Below are positions 43,435 through 44,415 of a stretch of 44,415 nucleotides of DNA, in pieces. Each line of letters begins with the position of its first letter. Positions within the stretch are counted from its first letter, which is position 1. The DNA is from UBA2108 sp002713215 (GTDB taxonomy: Bacteria; Bacteroidota; Bacteroidia; Flavobacteriales_G; Salibacteraceae), in the NCBI GenBank assembly GCA_937891015.1, contig CALAPY010000029.1, positions 1 to 44,415 of the forward strand. The letters run 5' to 3'. The position numbers were made by a program, and so were the translations under genes. The notes beneath the pieces are model-generated. The model was not told where the DNA came from. It saw only the letters and a list, made by a program, of their open reading frames with translations, and made no database searches.

Positions 43435-44187
43435 TTAAAAGATGCCTGGAATCAGTATTTTTCGGCCCTTGGGATAGTCCTCAAATTTATTTCTATACCA
43501 TTGATAATTGGTTATGGCTCGGGGCACTAAATTGGCAATGGTCCAGGCCCAAAAACACCAGGCCGAAAGTGCACCAGTCATGATAGCAAATCCAAGCCAC
43601 TCGGTTAGCTCACCCAAATAGTTGGGGTTCGCCACTTTTTTAAAAAGGAATTCATTGGGTATAACGTAGCCAGCATTGTTTTTGCGGAGGGCAATTAAAA
43701 TTCGATCGGACCTGAAGTGAATGTAAAAACCAACGATAAAAAGCAACAAGCCGCCCAAGAACTGAATTGATGAAAAGGAATACAACTCATAGTCTGTTCC
43801 AAAGTTTCCGAAGTAATATCCGTTGGTATAACCATTTACCGAGTTGAAAAAGATGGCCATAAACACAATAGAGAATGGAATGGTTTTGCCTTTGGTGTTC
43901 AGCATAAATGGAAATATGACACTTCGGTAGGTGTAATGAAACATCCACAATAAGTAAAACAACCACACAGCGTTGTTTTTAACTCCCTCTCCTCCCAAAA
44001 AGAATACAGAAAGAGCAAATGGAGAAACCAGTTCCATGATAATCCAACCCCATTTGTTATCTACCTGTGGCCCCCATCCTTTTCTATTGTGTCTGCCGTA
44101 AGGGGCGGTTATAAAAAACAGAAGAACAAAGGTAAAAACGGCAATGCCAATCCAGAGGTAGAGGAATTGATTAAAAGAAAAGGACAT
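43435..44187 (-). CDS. DUF1295 / steroid 5-alpha-reductase-like membrane protein
   Basis: 250 aa with about six membrane segments. The C-terminal signature PNYLGELTEWLGFAIMTGALSAWCFWAWTIANLVPRA (read in parts, about 180-220), followed by NYQWYRNKFEDYPKGRKILIPGIF, is that of the 3-oxo-5-alpha-steroid 4-dehydrogenase C-terminal family, with YRNKF-YP for NADPH contact. These enzymes reduce double bonds in lipid or steroid-like substrates at the membrane; bacterial substrates are mostly unknown. It is upstream of ileS on the same strand with a 55-bp gap, but ileS appears to have its own promoter. The start is the ATG at 44187. Confidence 0.85.
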   Translation of the reverse strand: MSFSFNQFLYLWIGIAVFTFVLLFFITAPYGRHNRKGWGPQVDNKWGWIIMELVSPFALSVFFLGGEGVKNNAVWLFYLLWMFHYTYRSVIFPFMLNTKGKTIPFSIVFMAIFFNSVNGYTNGYYFGNFGTDYELYSFSSIQFLGGLLLFIVGFYIHFRSDRILIALRKNNAGYVIPNEFLFKKVANPNYLGELTEWLGFAIMTGALSAWCFWAWTIANLVPRAITNYQWYRNKFEDYPKGRKILIPGIF

Positions 44188-44213
44188 AGAAAGGGTTTAG
44201 ACGACCAAAATAT

Positions 44214-44221
44214 TAAATTTG
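44214..44221 (+). promoter_or_regulatory. Candidate -7 element TAAATTTG for tRNA-Arg
   Basis: Exact TAnnTTTG followed by CC, ending 10 nt before the tRNA. It is identical to the octamer ahead of tRNA-Ala (20601-20608, minus strand). Confidence 0.6.
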
Positions 44222-44231
44222 CCGCTCAAAT

Positions 44232-44305
44232 GCACCCGTAGTTCAACTGGATAGAATATCGGATTTCGGCTCCGAGGGTTGAGGGTTCGAATCCTTCCGG
44301 GTGTA
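44232..44305 (+). tRNA. tRNA-Arg (anticodon TCG)
   Basis: A 74-nt cloverleaf: acceptor GCACCCG pairs with CGGGTGT, the D stem is GTTC/GAAT, the anticodon stem TCGGA/TCCGA encloses loop TTTCGGC with anticodon TCG, and the T arm is GAGGG-TTCGAAT-CCTTC. The discriminator is A (44305) and CCA is not encoded. It reads CGN arginine codons, mainly CGA. Confidence 0.92.
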
Positions 44306-44311
44306 CAATTT

Positions 44312-44351
44312 CCATAAAGCCTCAATTTTATATTGGGGCTTTATGGTTTTT
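44312..44351 (+). terminator. Intrinsic terminator of tRNA-Arg
   Basis: A 14-bp stem with one G-T pair (44312-44325 with 44333-44346; core CCATAAAGCC/GGCTTTATGG) and a 7-nt loop is followed by TTTTT. It begins 6 nt after the tRNA. Confidence 0.8.
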
Positions 44352-44415
44352 GAGGGTTTCCCCGCAATTTCCTAGTGTTAGGCAAACCGTAAATAGATTA
44401 CGTTTTTGAATCAGA

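Noticed and set aside
44232..44415. tRNA-Arg as an attachment site of an integrated element
   Set aside because: No integrase gene or repeat of the tRNA 3' end is visible; the following sequence is a terminator.

Overview
The window looks like a chromosomal segment of a Bacteroidota bacterium, most likely a marine-type Flavobacteriales relative. The pointers are a PorZ-type type IX secretion protein, several perfect matches to the Bacteroidota -7 promoter element TAnnTTTG, weak or absent Shine-Dalgarno sequences, and the order ileS - traR/dksA-like - lspA that is usual in that phylum. I could not place it more exactly from the sequence alone.

Left third (1-19253, all on the minus strand): an ABC (Tc) toxin locus. 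In transcription order it has a 3689-aa TcA pore/translocation subunit, an unrecognised 225-aa protein, a 1366-aa TcB (SpvB/TcdB-like) and an RHS-repeat TcC that leaves the window at base 1. Immediately upstream lies a tightly overlapping signalling operon: a 104-aa soluble protein, a 207-aa multi-span membrane protein, a NarX-class histidine kinase without its own sensor domain, and a LuxR/NarL-type response regulator. The 463-bp gap between regulator and toxin carries a perfect 7-mer direct repeat about 50 bp ahead of tcA. Adjacency suggests, but does not prove, that this system controls the toxin.

Middle (19254-29746): a small membrane protein, a GIY-YIG protein whose last residues appear frameshifted, palindromic intergenic elements, tRNA-Ala(GGC) with a strong terminator, a CrtI/RetSat-like oxidoreductase and uvrC. 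Next comes a compact operon encoding a GNAT/LuxI-like putative acyltransferase, a SAM methyltransferase, a 7TMR-DISM histidine kinase and a REC-HisKA-HATPase hybrid. A single-domain response regulator, paralogous to the hybrid's receiver, is divergent from it. This operon is the best candidate here for an undescribed small-molecule signalling circuit.

Right third (29736-44415): mostly housekeeping genes. They are a PAP2-like membrane protein, rpoN, rseP, dxr, porZ, a small acidic protein, a ChbG/YdjC-type deacetylase lipoprotein, a lipoprotein of unknown function, lspA, a TraR/DksA-like protein, ileS, a DUF1295/steroid-reductase-like membrane enzyme and tRNA-Arg(TCG) with promoter and terminator. 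The IleRS carries the swapped signature GIHH in place of HIGH, known from mupirocin-hyper-resistant IleRS2 enzymes.
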